A stretch of DNA of 47,762 bases from Mogibacterium sp. (GTDB lineage: Bacteria; Bacillota; Clostridia; Peptostreptococcales; Anaerovoracaceae). Shown one piece after another: positions 27,954-36,495 of the stretch. The notes below the pieces were generated by a model that saw only the letters and a list, made by a program, of their open reading frames with translations, made no database searches and had not been told where the DNA came from. The DNA lies in NCBI GenBank assembly GCA_017404265.1, contig JAFRCS010000009.1, positions 1-47,762 of the forward strand. The letters run 5' to 3'. Position 1 is the first letter of the stretch. Each line of letters starts with the position of its first letter. A program made the position numbers and the translations under genes.

Positions 27954-30091
27954 AGAACATCCTCGGGATAATAAGACACGACCTCAGAAAGATAACGGGC
28001 AGCGTGGTTGCCATGATAACCATACTGGGACTTTGCATAATCCCATGTCTTTACGCGTGGTTCAATATCTTCTCCAACTGGGCGCCTTACGAATCCGACG
28101 CTACAGGAAGGATATCCGTTGCCGTCGCCAACTTGGACAAGGGTGATTCTGTGGCCGGACTCAGCATAAATGTGGGCGACAAGCTCATAGAAGCCCTTGA
28201 AGCCAATAGCGACATAGGCTGGGTGTTCGCGGACGATGACGAGTCTGCCATAGAAGGCGTATACTCCGGCGATTACTACGCCGCGTTGGTGATTCCGGAG
28301 GACTTCACCTCTGATGTGCTGAGCTTCACGCAGGGAGACCTGACCAATCCGACTATAAAGTATTACGAGAACGAAAAGAAGAACGCGATCGCGCCTAAGA
28401 TAACGAACAAGGCTCAGGAAGCCCTGCAGGATGAAATCAACGCCGCATTTGTCGAGACCCTCGCGGGCTATGTTTCGGATGCGGCAGCCATAGCGGACGC
28501 GAACGGCATCGACCCGGCAAGTCTTCTGGCAGACATATCTGACAGGATAGAGGATCTCAGCGGAGATCTGGACAGCTGCATAACGCTTGCTGATTCCGCG
28601 GCAGGCCTTACCGACGCGGCCGGCAGCCTGCTTGACGTTTCGGACACGTTTATTGGAAGCACCCAGGACGTGCTGGCGTCGAACGACAAGCTTCTTAAGG
28701 AAGCTCAGGAGGAGCTCAACAAAGTCAAAAAGCCGGATACGTCGGAGATCGACGCGGCGATAGACAAGGCGGAGGAGATAGCCGGATCGCTGGAGACCTT
28801 CAAGACGATAGTGGTGCAGGTGATGAGCGGCGAGCTCGCCTTCGATGTGTTCCTCGACTTAAACAGGGATGATCTGGTCACGAAGGTCAATAAACTGAAG
28901 AACGCTGCCGACGAGCAGGGAGCCATAGTCAAGTCAGAAGGATTCACAGCTCTCGCTTCCGAATTTGAAGAGCTCTCAAAAACGCTCGCTCGCATTTCAT
29001 CAGAACTCAGCGCGCTCAATACAGGCATGAGCCATGATGAGCGTCTGGCCGCTCTTACAAAGATATCCGATGACCACGACAAGGCGGTGGCTCTTACCGA
29101 AAAGATACTGAAGCAGATAAAGACCGACATAGATGAGGATCTTGAAACGGCTCTCAAAAACGCCAGGACATCGCTCTCGGATTTCCGCAGCACCATGTCA
29201 GGCGCGCAGAAGGGACTCGGCTCGCTCAGCAGGACGATGGGCTCATATGAAAGCGCCATTGCCGGCCTGAAGAAAAGCATCGAGAAGACCTCGAAGGGTC
29301 TTGAGGATCTGCGTGACGGAGCTGATTCGGTAGCGGGTCTTCTGATGAACGCTTCCGGAAACGACCTGCTTCAGGAACTCAGCACCCTCATGGGCGGCGA
29401 CGAGGCAGCTGTAGCGGAATATCTGGCTAACCCTATAAAGATGAAGACCGAGGTGATATGGCCTATAGCGACATTCGGCTCGGTGATGGCTCCGTTCTAC
29501 ACGGTGCTGGCCCAGTGGGTAGGCGCTCTGCTGACAGCCGTTCTCATCAAGGTAAGACTAAGAAAACGCGAAGGTCCTGAAAAACTCAGACTGCATCAGT
29601 GGTACTTCGGCAGATTCGGGCTCTTCATGCTGATTGGACTCGCCCAGGCGCTGATAGTATCGCTCGGAGACATTCTGTACATCGGCATCCAGTGCGTATC
29701 ACCGGTACGTTTTGTACTGGCGGCCATAGTCAACGGACTGGTGTTCATGATGATCAACTACGCTCTGGTATTCGCTCTGGACAACATCGGGCTTGCTGCT
29801 GGCGTCATCATACTTGTGCTGCAGGTTGCGGGTTCAGGAGGAACGTATCCGGTGGAGGTGCTGCCAGGCATATTCAGGACGCTGTATCCTCTGATGCCTT
29901 TCCACTACGCGATGGACGCGATGCGCGAATGCATAGGCGGTATGTACGACGGCACATACTGGAGATGCATAGGCATCCTGATGCTCATCTTCCTCTTCTC
30001 GATCGCCTTCGGCCTGGCGTTCTACAGGCCTGCAAGAAAGCTGAATGAGGTGATAGCAAGAAGTAAGGAAGGCAGCGAGATAATGCTGTAA
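27950..30091 (+). CDS. YhgE/Pip-family membrane protein, second copy
   Basis: A 713-residue paralogue of the gene at 25462. The N terminus (IIRHDLRKITGSVVAMITIL, GLCIIPCLYAWFNIFSNWAP) and the extracytoplasmic start are the conserved family part. A coiled-coil region spans roughly 170-480, and the C-terminal membrane block begins at about residue 512 (APFYTVLAQWVGALL) and includes the family segment GSGGTYPVEVLPGIFRTLYP, FHYAMDAMRECIGG. It ends 35 bp before the SRP RNA region. Confidence 0.9.
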   Translation: MKNILGIIRHDLRKITGSVVAMITILGLCIIPCLYAWFNIFSNWAPYESDATGRISVAVANLDKGDSVAGLSINVGDKLIEALEANSDIGWVFADDDESAIEGVYSGDYYAALVIPEDFTSDVLSFTQGDLTNPTIKYYENEKKNAIAPKITNKAQEALQDEINAAFVETLAGYVSDAAAIADANGIDPASLLADISDRIEDLSGDLDSCITLADSAAGLTDAAGSLLDVSDTFIGSTQDVLASNDKLLKEAQEELNKVKKPDTSEIDAAIDKAEEIAGSLETFKTIVVQVMSGELAFDVFLDLNRDDLVTKVNKLKNAADEQGAIVKSEGFTALASEFEELSKTLARISSELSALNTGMSHDERLAALTKISDDHDKAVALTEKILKQIKTDIDEDLETALKNARTSLSDFRSTMSGAQKGLGSLSRTMGSYESAIAGLKKSIEKTSKGLEDLRDGADSVAGLLMNASGNDLLQELSTLMGGDEAAVAEYLANPIKMKTEVIWPIATFGSVMAPFYTVLAQWVGALLTAVLIKVRLRKREGPEKLRLHQWYFGRFGLFMLIGLAQALIVSLGDILYIGIQCVSPVRFVLAAIVNGLVFMMINYALVFALDNIGLAAGVIILVLQVAGSGGTYPVEVLPGIFRTLYPLMPFHYAMDAMRECIGGMYDGTYWRCIGILMLIFLFSIAFGLAFYRPARKLNEVIARSKEGSEIML

Positions 30092-30108
30092 TAACAGCGT
30101 GATTTATG

Positions 30109-30117
30109 TTAAAATAA
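30109..30117 (+). promoter_or_regulatory. Extended -10 promoter of the SRP RNA
   Basis: TGT-TAAAAT is an extended -10 element; the -35 region (CTGTAA near 30088) is weak. Transcription would begin near 30124-30126, right at the 5' end of the SRP RNA. Confidence 0.6.
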
Positions 30118-30125
30118 CGTTTAAT

Positions 30126-30268
30126 CGGCGGGCGACCTGCTGTGCGCGGGGGCCCTGCGCAACGGGGCTCCGTGAACCATGTCAGGACCGAGAGGTAGCA
30201 GCATTAAGCGATCTGTCTTGTGTGCCGCAGACCAGCCTCTGCGTACTGCAGATCGCCCGCTTTTTTAT
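30126..30268 (+). ncRNA. ffs: Signal recognition particle RNA, small bacterial type
   Basis: The domain IV motif TGTCAGG-ACC-GAGA-GGT-AGCAGCA at about 30180-30204 has the Ffh-binding asymmetric loop and a GNRA tetraloop. The ends pair as GCGGGCGA (30129-30136) with TCGCCCGC (30253-30260), then CTGC/GCAG, followed by six T that act as terminator. At roughly 135 nt it lacks the Alu domain of the long Bacillus 6S-type SRP RNA. Its place right before dnaX is the same as in other Firmicutes. Confidence 0.93.
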
Positions 30269-30285
30269 AGAGAGGAACCGACCAG

Positions 30286-31941
30286 ATGCAGCCCGCATTA
30301 TACAGAGCCGAGAGGCCTGAAGTTTTCGAAGATGTAATAGGCCAGAAGCACATCGTACGCATCCTGCAGAACCAGATCAGGACGGGCACGGTGAGCCAGG
30401 CTTATTTATTTGCCGGAACTCACGGCACGGGCAAGACCAGCACGGCGCGAATACTCGCGAAGGCGGTCAACTGTCTTGAGGGCGAACCGGGAGATCCGGG
30501 AGTGAACCTTCCGTGCGGCAAGTGCGAGAACTGCGAAGCGATACGCGAGGGCAGGTTCGTAGACTGCGTAGAGCTGGACGCCGCGTCAAACAACGGCGTG
30601 GACGATCTGAGGTCCATCATCGACATGGTCAAGTATCCGCCGACGGTAGGCAGGTACAAGGTGTACATCATAGACGAGGTACACATGCTGAGCACGGCGG
30701 CAGAGAACGCATTTCTCAAGACGCTTGAAGAGCCGCCTGAACACGCCATATTCATTCTCGCGACCACAGACCCTCAGAAGGTGAGGGCAACCATAAGATC
30801 GCGCTGCATGCAGCTCAACTTCAGGCGCGTCACGGAGGGCGAGCTTATAGAAGGAATGAAGAGGATCTGCGCGAAGCGCGGCATAGGTGCTTCGGACGAC
30901 GCGCTTGCGACCATCGCTTCCAGAGCGGACGGCTCGGTAAGAGACGCACTGAGCATACTTGAGCAGTGCGCCGCGGCCGGCGATAAAGAGCTCAGCAGGG
31001 CTTCCGTGCTCGAATACACGGGAGCGGCAGGCGAGGACTTCTTCCTGGCGCTCACGGGCGCCGTCATAGACGGCGAAGCCGGCAAGGCGCTGGTATACAT
31101 AGACGAGATTATAAAGCGCGGCAAGGACGGCAGACAGATTCTCAAAGACTGGCTGAGGCACATGCGCGACCTCATGATAGTCAAGTACGTGGGAAAGGCT
31201 GAGCGCATCGTCGGTGCTTCCGGCGAGAATATAGCGAGGCTCAGAGCCCAGGCTGACAAGACGGATACCGCCTTCATAGAAAGGGCAATACGCCTCATAT
31301 CCGAATATATCAATCTGGGCAGGTATTCCGAGAGACCGCGCATCCTGCTGGAGACGGCGGCCGTAAGGCTGGCGATGCCCGAGACGGCAGAACCGGCACC
31401 AAGACGGGCAGCTGCGCCTCAAAAGAAAGAGGCTAAACCGGCAGCAGCACCTGCTGCAGCTTCACCTGCAGCCGGGAAAAAGCCGGCTCCTGCACCTATA
31501 GAAGAAGAGAATGCTGCGGACGCGCTCGCCGAGATGATAGCGTCTGCTCCGAGAGAGCAGGCAGGCAGCCCGGAAGAGATGTGGGACAGGATAGTCCGGG
31601 AGATAAGCGCTCATGACCGCACATTCATGAGCCTGGTGGGGCGCAATTCCACCGGTACCGAATTCAACGGCGAAAAGCTGCAGGTCATCGTCAGACCTAA
31701 CAAGCTGAGGCTTGCCGAGGACAGATCCGAAGAGATCGCCAAGACGGCAAAGAGCCTGTACGGAAACGAAGTATACGTCGTTTTCAAAAGCGGTGAGATA
31801 ACAAAGACAGGCGCCGCGGAAGGTCCCGCTGAGATGAGCGAGGCAGAGGCGTCAAAGATAATAGACGAAGATATAAATGCGAATGAAGTGATCGAAGACA
31901 TACAGAACCTTTTCGGTATAACTCCGATCATAGAAGACTGA
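30286..31941 (+). CDS. dnaX: DNA polymerase III subunits gamma and tau
   Basis: A 551-residue clamp-loader ATPase. The N terminus ALYRAERPEVFEDVIGQKHI is typical, the P-loop GTHGTGKT is at 44-51, and zinc ligands are C63, C77, C80 and C83. Walker B region YKVYIIDEVHMLSTAAENAF and the sensor-1 ATTDPQK follow. After about residue 365 comes an Ala/Pro-rich linker and then a C-terminal tau-like domain. It begins a run of four closely spaced genes (dnaX-ybaB-recR-brnQ) behind the SRP RNA. Confidence 0.96.
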   Translation: MQPALYRAERPEVFEDVIGQKHIVRILQNQIRTGTVSQAYLFAGTHGTGKTSTARILAKAVNCLEGEPGDPGVNLPCGKCENCEAIREGRFVDCVELDAASNNGVDDLRSIIDMVKYPPTVGRYKVYIIDEVHMLSTAAENAFLKTLEEPPEHAIFILATTDPQKVRATIRSRCMQLNFRRVTEGELIEGMKRICAKRGIGASDDALATIASRADGSVRDALSILEQCAAAGDKELSRASVLEYTGAAGEDFFLALTGAVIDGEAGKALVYIDEIIKRGKDGRQILKDWLRHMRDLMIVKYVGKAERIVGASGENIARLRAQADKTDTAFIERAIRLISEYINLGRYSERPRILLETAAVRLAMPETAEPAPRRAAAPQKKEAKPAAAPAAASPAAGKKPAPAPIEEENAADALAEMIASAPREQAGSPEEMWDRIVREISAHDRTFMSLVGRNSTGTEFNGEKLQVIVRPNKLRLAEDRSEEIAKTAKSLYGNEVYVVFKSGEITKTGAAEGPAEMSEAEASKIIDEDINANEVIEDIQNLFGITPIIED

Positions 31942-31958
31942 CCTGACGGGAGGACATA

Positions 31959-32330
31959 ATGGGTAAAGGAATGAAGGCCGGCAAGAAGCCTAAAAACAGG
32001 GCAGCCGGCGGCGCAAAAGACATGAACAAGCAGCTGAGACAGCTCCAGGCGATGCAGGCCGAGATGGAGCAGAAGCAGGCGGAGCTCGAGACTAAGGAGC
32101 TCACCACGACGGCCGGAGGAGGAGCCGTACAGGTCACCATCAACGGCAAGAAGGAGATCACCAAGCTGGTCATCGACAAGGACGTCGTGGATCCTGATGA
32201 TGTTGAAATGCTGCAGGACCTCGTCACGGCTGCCGTGAATGAGGCTATCAGACAGATCACAGAGCTTGAAGAGTCCGAGATGAACAGCATCACGGGTGCT
32301 CTGGGCGGAATGGGAGGCTTCGGTTTCTGA
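31959..32330 (+). CDS. YbaB/EbfC nucleoid-associated protein
   Basis: A 123-residue DNA-binding protein with the family core: [40 protein letters not shown] and [20 protein letters not shown]. It has a Lys/Gly-rich N-terminal extension of about 20 residues and a Gly/Phe tail GGMGGFGF. Between dnaX and recR it is in its classic place. Its stop overlaps the recR start by one base. Confidence 0.95.
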   Translation: MGKGMKAGKKPKNRAAGGAKDMNKQLRQLQAMQAEMEQKQAELETKELTTTAGGGAVQVTINGKKEITKLVIDKDVVDPDDVEMLQDLVTAAVNEAIRQITELEESEMNSITGALGGMGGFGF

Positions 32331-32932
32331 TGAGGCAGTATCCGCGCTCACTCAACAAACTGATCAACGAACTCGGCAAGCTGCCGGGCATAGGCGGCAA
32401 GACCGCGCAGAGGCTGGCGTTCCACATACTCAGCCTGACTGACCGCGAAGCCGAATCCCTTGCCGAGGCCATAGTCGAGGCAAAGAATTCGCTCCATTAC
32501 TGCAGCGTCTGCGGCAACCTGACGGACAAGGAAGTCTGCAGCATCTGCGCTGACGAAGCAAGGGACAGGAGCACCATTTGCGTGGTCGAGACACCTCAGG
32601 ACGTGCTGGCGATGGAGAGGATACGCGAGTACCACGGCACATACCACGTGCTGCACGGTGCTATCTCTCCGGCGGAGGGCATAGGCCCTGCCGACATCAA
32701 TCTGAAGAGCCTCATCGAGAGACTTCAGAGCTCGGACGAAGTTAAAGAAGTGATAATAGCAACCAACCCGAACATTGAGGGTGAAGCGACCGCGATGTAC
32801 ATTTCCAGGCTGATCAAGCCGGCAGGCATCAAGGTCACAAGGATCGCGCACGGCATACCTGTCGGCGGCGATCTCGAATACGCTGATGAAGTAACGCTTC
32901 TGAAGGCGATAGAAGGGAGAAGAGAATTATGA
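32330..32932 (+). CDS. recR: Recombination mediator protein RecR
   Basis: A 200-residue protein that, with RecO, helps load RecA on gaps. It has the HhH segment [20 protein letters not shown], four zinc cysteines C58, C61, C70, C73, and the Toprim domain with [15 protein letters not shown] and the end [20 protein letters not shown]. Standard length. The brnQ start overlaps its end (TTATGA). Confidence 0.97.
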   Translation: MRQYPRSLNKLINELGKLPGIGGKTAQRLAFHILSLTDREAESLAEAIVEAKNSLHYCSVCGNLTDKEVCSICADEARDRSTICVVETPQDVLAMERIREYHGTYHVLHGAISPAEGIGPADINLKSLIERLQSSDEVKEVIIATNPNIEGEATAMYISRLIKPAGIKVTRIAHGIPVGGDLEYADEVTLLKAIEGRREL

Positions 32933-34293
32933 AAAGAAAACTGACGATGAGAGAGACCATCGTCGTGGCGAGCACGCTGTTCGGCATGTTCTTCGGCGCC
33001 GGAAACCTGATCTTCCCGGTGCACCTCGGACAGATGGCAGGCAGCAATTCGTGGCCGGCGATCATCGGATTCTGCATTACGGCGGTGACCATCCCTATCC
33101 TTGCGGTAGCGGCCATAGGTAACACTCACAGCGACAACCTGATGGAGCTTTCAAGTAAGGTCTCGGGCTGGTACGGCAGAGTATTCACAGCTGTGCTCTA
33201 CCTTACGATCGGACCGTTCTTCGCGATCCCGAGATGCGCTTCCGTATCGTTCACGACGGGCGTCGCACCTATCGTAGGTGAATCGCACTACAAGCTGTGG
33301 CAGCTCATATTCACGTTCATATTCTTTGCTTTCGTCATGTACTTCTCGCTCAGACCGGGCAAGATCACCACATGGATCGGCAAAGTCATCAACCCGCTCT
33401 TCCTCGTGTTCCTCGGCATACTCGTCGTGGTAGCCATTATCCATCCGGGCGCAGCGATGTCTGAGGTAGAGCCTATCGAGGCATACCAGAGCGGAGCTCT
33501 CTTCAACGGATTCATTGAAGGCTACGGTACGATGGATGCCATCGCGGGACTCGCGTTCGGTATCGTCATCATCAACGTCGTCAGAGACCTGGGAGTGACC
33601 AAGGACAACGACGTTGCAAGAGAGACCCTGAAATCCGGAGTGTTCACCGGCCTGCTGATGCTGGTCATCTACGCGCTGACCATCATTATGGGAGCTCAGT
33701 CAAGAGGACTCTTCGATGTGTCCGACAACGGCGGTATCGCGCTCGCGCAGATCTCGAACCACTACCTCGGCGGCATCGGAAGCCTCGTGCTCGCGCTGAC
33801 GATCACATTCGCCTGCCTCAAGACAGCGATCGGACTTGTCACCAGCTGCGGCGAAATGTTTGTCAAGCTGGTACCGGGCAAGCTCAACTACAGAGGCTGG
33901 GCTATGGTGTTCACACTGTTCTCGTTCATCGTTTCGAACGTAGGGCTCACAGCCATCATCACCTACGCTATCCCTGTTCTGATGCTGCTCTATCCGCTCG
34001 TTACGGTACTTATCATCATGGCGCTCACAGAGAAGGCTTTCGGCAAGAGCAAATACGTCTACGGTTGGGTTACACTCGGAGCCTTTATCCCGGCAGTTTT
34101 CGACTTCTGCAAGACGCTGCCTGAGGGGATCCAGACAGCTCTCAACATCCCGGCTATGACAGCTCTTGGTCAGAAGATCTTCCCGTTCTTCGGCCTCGGA
34201 CTTGGCTGGGTCGTGCCGGCGCTGATCGGACTTGTTATCGGCCTCGTGCTGACAGTCGCTAACCGCAATAAAGCAGGTAAAGCTGCCGCATAG
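32929..34293 (+). CDS. brnQ: Branched-chain amino acid transporter, LIVCS family
   Basis: A 454-residue, about 12-span cation symporter for Leu, Ile and Val. The start [20 protein letters not shown], the [13 protein letters not shown] segment and [20 protein letters not shown] are typical of BrnQ. It overlaps recR by 4 bases, so it is translated from the same mRNA as the recombination genes, an unusual grouping. A terminator follows. Confidence 0.93.
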   Translation: MKRKLTMRETIVVASTLFGMFFGAGNLIFPVHLGQMAGSNSWPAIIGFCITAVTIPILAVAAIGNTHSDNLMELSSKVSGWYGRVFTAVLYLTIGPFFAIPRCASVSFTTGVAPIVGESHYKLWQLIFTFIFFAFVMYFSLRPGKITTWIGKVINPLFLVFLGILVVVAIIHPGAAMSEVEPIEAYQSGALFNGFIEGYGTMDAIAGLAFGIVIINVVRDLGVTKDNDVARETLKSGVFTGLLMLVIYALTIIMGAQSRGLFDVSDNGGIALAQISNHYLGGIGSLVLALTITFACLKTAIGLVTSCGEMFVKLVPGKLNYRGWAMVFTLFSFIVSNVGLTAIITYAIPVLMLLYPLVTVLIIMALTEKAFGKSKYVYGWVTLGAFIPAVFDFCKTLPEGIQTALNIPAMTALGQKIFPFFGLGLGWVVPALIGLVIGLVLTVANRNKAGKAAA

Positions 34294-34310
34294 AGCAATA
34301 AGAAAGATAA

Positions 34311-34340
34311 ACGGCGCTGCTAAGGCAGCGCTGTCCTTTT
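34311..34340 (+). terminator. Intrinsic terminator after brnQ
   Basis: Stem GCGCTGC (34314-34320) with GCAGCGC (34325-34331), extended by three more pairs, has a TAAG loop and is followed by CCTTTT. Confidence 0.9.
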
Positions 34341-34369
34341 AAAAAGGGAAATAGGAAAAGGGGAGCAAA

Positions 34370-34855
34370 ATGTCAATCGAAACAGCAAGAGCATATCTAA
34401 GACCGCTGGGATACGAGGACCGCATCAGGGAATTCGAAGTATCAAGCGCTACTGTCGAACTGGCCGCCAAGGCAGTCGGCGTCGAGCCGGCGCGCATCTG
34501 CAAGACCCTCAGTTTCAAACTGAAGGACGGTACCGGCATTCTCATCCAGGTCGCCGGCGATGCCAGGGTCGATAATAAGAAATACAAGGACTACTTTGGC
34601 GAGAAGGCCAAGATGCTTCCACCTGAGGAAGTGCCTCAGTACACCAATCATGAGATCGGCGGCGTCTGCGCCTTCGGTGTCACCAGAGATGACGTGAAGG
34701 TATACTGCGATGAGTCGATGCTGAGATTCGACACAGTATTTCCGGCCTGCGGATCTTCCAACTCCTGCGCCGAATTCACGCCTGACGAGCTCTTTGAGGT
34801 CTCGCGTTCACTTGCCTGGATAGACATTTCCAAACTGCCGGATCAGGAGGCCTGA
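34370..34855 (+). CDS. YbaK/EbsC-family aminoacyl-tRNA deacylase
   Basis: A 161-residue single-domain protein of the YbaK/ProX group, which hydrolyses mischarged tRNAs such as Cys- or Ala-tRNA(Pro). The segments FEVSSATVELAAKAVGVEPA, RICKTLSFKLKDG, the invariant Lys in DARVDNKKYKDYFGEKAKML and the loop EIGGVCAFGV fit the family. The exact substrate cannot be read from sequence. It has its own ribosome site (AGGAAAAGGGGAG) and lies just after the brnQ terminator, with no clear promoter. Confidence 0.88.
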   Translation: MSIETARAYLRPLGYEDRIREFEVSSATVELAAKAVGVEPARICKTLSFKLKDGTGILIQVAGDARVDNKKYKDYFGEKAKMLPPEEVPQYTNHEIGGVCAFGVTRDDVKVYCDESMLRFDTVFPACGSSNSCAEFTPDELFEVSRSLAWIDISKLPDQEA

Positions 34856-34917
34856 TACCGGAGTAGATAGCAATTATCGGCTATTCATCAAATATTCATC
34901 AGTCAATCGGCTAAACA

Positions 34918-34999
34918 TTGGTGCTTCAAACCCTGAAACCGGGCAAGAGGCACCAATTTTTTGGTGCTTGTAGGTGGTTTTACGCGTACCAAGTACCAA
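34918..34999 (+). repeat. Four-arm hairpin repeat, copy 1
   Basis: Arms in order are A TTGGTGCTTC (34918-34927), B GAGGCACCAA (34947-34956), C TTGGTGCTT (34961-34969) and D AAGTACCAA (34991-34999). A pairs with B, B with C, and C with D, so AB+CD and BC are mutually exclusive folds. Arm B is followed by six T, so the AB hairpin looks like a terminator. Confidence 0.8.
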
Positions 35000-35171
35000 C
35001 ATACCATTCAATGAGCATCTGATTCAGGTGACCGATCAGAAAGAATGAACGGTTTTAGTAGCTCCTTCCCGGTAGATTCATCAATTATCGCGAGATTATA
35101 AAAGAAAAATTGAATTAATACTCAAAACGGCCATCAAATGACTTTCTGGAGATGTTAGAAATGGGCGAAAG

Positions 35172-35253
35172 TTGGTGCCTCAAACTCTGAAAATAGATGT
35201 GAAGCACCAATTTATTGGTGCTTCTGTGTATTGTTTTGGCCCTTAAGCACCAA
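35172..35253 (+). repeat. Four-arm hairpin repeat, copy 2
   Basis: Arms are A TTGGTGCCTC (35172-35181), B GAAGCACCAA (35201-35210), C TTGGTGCTTC (35215-35224) and D AAGCACCAA (35245-35253). B-C is a perfect 10-bp stem with loop TTTA, and C-D is a perfect 9-bp stem. Both copies share CAAAC-CTGAAA just after arm A. The arms are conserved while loops differ, as expected of a structure under selection. Confidence 0.8.
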
Positions 35254-35300
35254 CCTCAACCGGTCCGCGCGATTGTACTTGTAAAAAAGCATTGCAAGGC

Positions 35301-35329
35301 TTGACCAAAGGGGACTTGTTTGCTATTAT
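35301..35329 (+). promoter_or_regulatory. Sigma-A promoter of the amino acid ABC transporter operon
   Basis: TTGACC (35301-35306), a 17-bp spacer, then TATTAT (35324-35329). The start would be near 35336, giving a leader of about 218 nt. Confidence 0.8.
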
Positions 35330-35345
35330 TGCTTTATCATTTTAA

Positions 35346-35365
35346 TACTTTAGTACGCTAAAGTA
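35346..35365 (+). promoter_or_regulatory. Operator-like perfect palindrome after the promoter
   Basis: TACTTTAG-TACG-CTAAAGTA is an inverted repeat with two 8-bp arms, centred about 20 bp after the predicted transcription start. Place and symmetry fit a repressor site for a dimeric regulator; I cannot name the regulator. Confidence 0.65.
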
Positions 35366-35430
35366 ATAAAGAAAGAATAATCCAACCTGAAAGGGTCAGA
35401 GAGACAGAAAAGAAAGAGGGAAAAGGAACA

Positions 35431-35460
35431 ATGTTTTATCAGGTATTTATACGACATTGA
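35431..35460 (+). CDS. Possible 9-residue leader peptide
   Basis: MFYQVFIRH then TGA, with AAAAGGA 4 bases before the ATG. It lies inside the transporter leader. A short CGCTT/AAGCG hairpin (35504-35522) follows 43 bp later. A leader-peptide role is a guess; a short open frame with a ribosome site can arise by chance. Confidence 0.35.
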   Translation: MFYQVFIRH

Positions 35461-35553
35461 AGATCCGGACTGAATCTAAAACTGAAAACGAAAAAGAAAA
35501 ATACGCTTATTTGACAAAAGCGAAAAACAGGAATCACAGAAAGGATCAATAAA

Positions 35554-36402
35554 ATGAAAAAGAAATTTACAGTACTTTTACTCGCGTTCACAATGGTATT
35601 CACAATGATGGTCATCACAGCCTGCGGAGGTGGCGGTGGCGGGAGTGAAGAAGCCGCGGAAACAGGACAGTATGGCGAGGGCTATGTATTCAAGCAGGGT
35701 TTTGACCTTGACTACAGACCGTATTCATTCGTAGGTGACGACGGCCAGAACGGCGGCTTCGACGTAGAGCTTGCTCAGGCTGTATGCGAATACTACGGAT
35801 GGGAATATGAACCTGTTCCATTCAACTGGGACGCTAAGGATGCTGAGCTTCAGGCAGGCAGCTGCGACTGCATCTGGTCAGGCTTCACCATCAACGGAAG
35901 AGAGGATGACTACCTCTGGAGCATCCCATATTCCGACAACACTCAGAAGATAATGGTAAAGGCAGACTCCGGCATATCCACACTTGCGGATCTCGCAGGA
36001 AAGAAGGTAGGCGTACAGACAGCTACATCCGCTTATGATCTGCTGAATGATGAAGAAGGCCAGAAGGCGCTGCTCGACACATTCGAAGAGCTGATGGTAT
36101 ATGACACATACACCATCGCTATCACAGACCTCAACGCAGGAGCTGTCGACGCGGTAGCAGTAGACGCTACAAGAGCGGCTGAGGCGATGGCAGCAGATGA
36201 TACTCTGGTATGCCTCGATGAAAACCTCGGAAGTGAGCAGTACGGCATTGGTTTCCGCAAGGATGACACCGAACTTTGCGACCTGGTCAATGCGGCTCTC
36301 CTGGCTCTGGCAGCAGACGGCACAGTCGACAAGATCGCGGCCAACTATCCGGAGATCGCAGAGTACATCACACTCACGTCAACTGCGACAACAAGTGAAT
36401 AA
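35554..36402 (+). CDS. Amino acid ABC transporter substrate-binding lipoprotein
   Basis: A 282-residue solute-binding protein of family 3 (polar amino acids). The signal peptide ends in the lipobox VITAC with C24 as the lipidated residue, and a Gly/Ser/Glu linker follows. The binding domain begins near residue 40: KQGFDLDYRPYSFVGDDGQN, GGFDVELAQAVCEYYGWEYE, then IWSGFTINGRE and LADLAGKKVGVQTATSAYDL. The ligand is not clear from sequence. It is the first gene of a four-gene operon; a strong hairpin separates it from the permease gene, a common way to give more binding protein than permease. Confidence 0.93.
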   Translation: MKKKFTVLLLAFTMVFTMMVITACGGGGGGSEEAAETGQYGEGYVFKQGFDLDYRPYSFVGDDGQNGGFDVELAQAVCEYYGWEYEPVPFNWDAKDAELQAGSCDCIWSGFTINGREDDYLWSIPYSDNTQKIMVKADSGISTLADLAGKKVGVQTATSAYDLLNDEEGQKALLDTFEELMVYDTYTIAITDLNAGAVDAVAVDATRAAEAMAADDTLVCLDENLGSEQYGIGFRKDDTELCDLVNAALLALAADGTVDKIAANYPEIAEYITLTSTATTSE

Positions 36403-36437
36403 GCTCCCTCTTTATTAAAAATAACTTTCATATCGAT

Positions 36438-36475
36438 CACAAACCGGCGTAGGGTCGAACCTGCGCCGGCTTGTG
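36438..36475 (+). promoter_or_regulatory. Long hairpin between binding protein and permease genes
   Basis: CACAA (36438-36442) with TTGTG (36471-36475) and CCGGCGTAGG (36444-36453) with CCTGCGCCGG (36460-36469) make a 15-bp stem with loop GTCGAA. There is no T-run. It likely protects the upstream mRNA, as such elements do between malE and malF. Confidence 0.7.
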
Positions 36476-36495
36476 TGTCGAGGCAAGGAGTCTAA

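Larger units (their letters stand above)
34856..35300. other. AT-rich non-coding spacer with duplicated hairpin unit
   Basis: No gene is seen in this part of the 698-bp spacer. It carries two diverged copies of an approximately 80-nt hairpin unit (34918-34999 and 35172-35253). Each is preceded by GTAGAT and CAATTATCG (34863-34879 and 35072-35090), so the duplicated unit may be larger. Base composition is more AT-rich than the flanking genes. Confidence 0.7.

Noticed and set aside
30099..30320. 73-codon open frame over the SRP RNA
   Set aside because: The region has the SRP domain IV motif and paired ends, so it is an RNA gene, not coding.
31468..31490. Possible dnaX frameshift site (GGG AAA AAG within a CCGG hairpin)
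   Set aside because: The heptamer is G AAA AAG, not the A AAA AAG of E. coli, and the hairpin encloses rather than follows it. A programmed shift to make gamma is not supported.
34856..35300. CRISPR array
   Set aside because: Only two diverged hairpin copies 254 bp apart, with no regular spacers and no cas genes.
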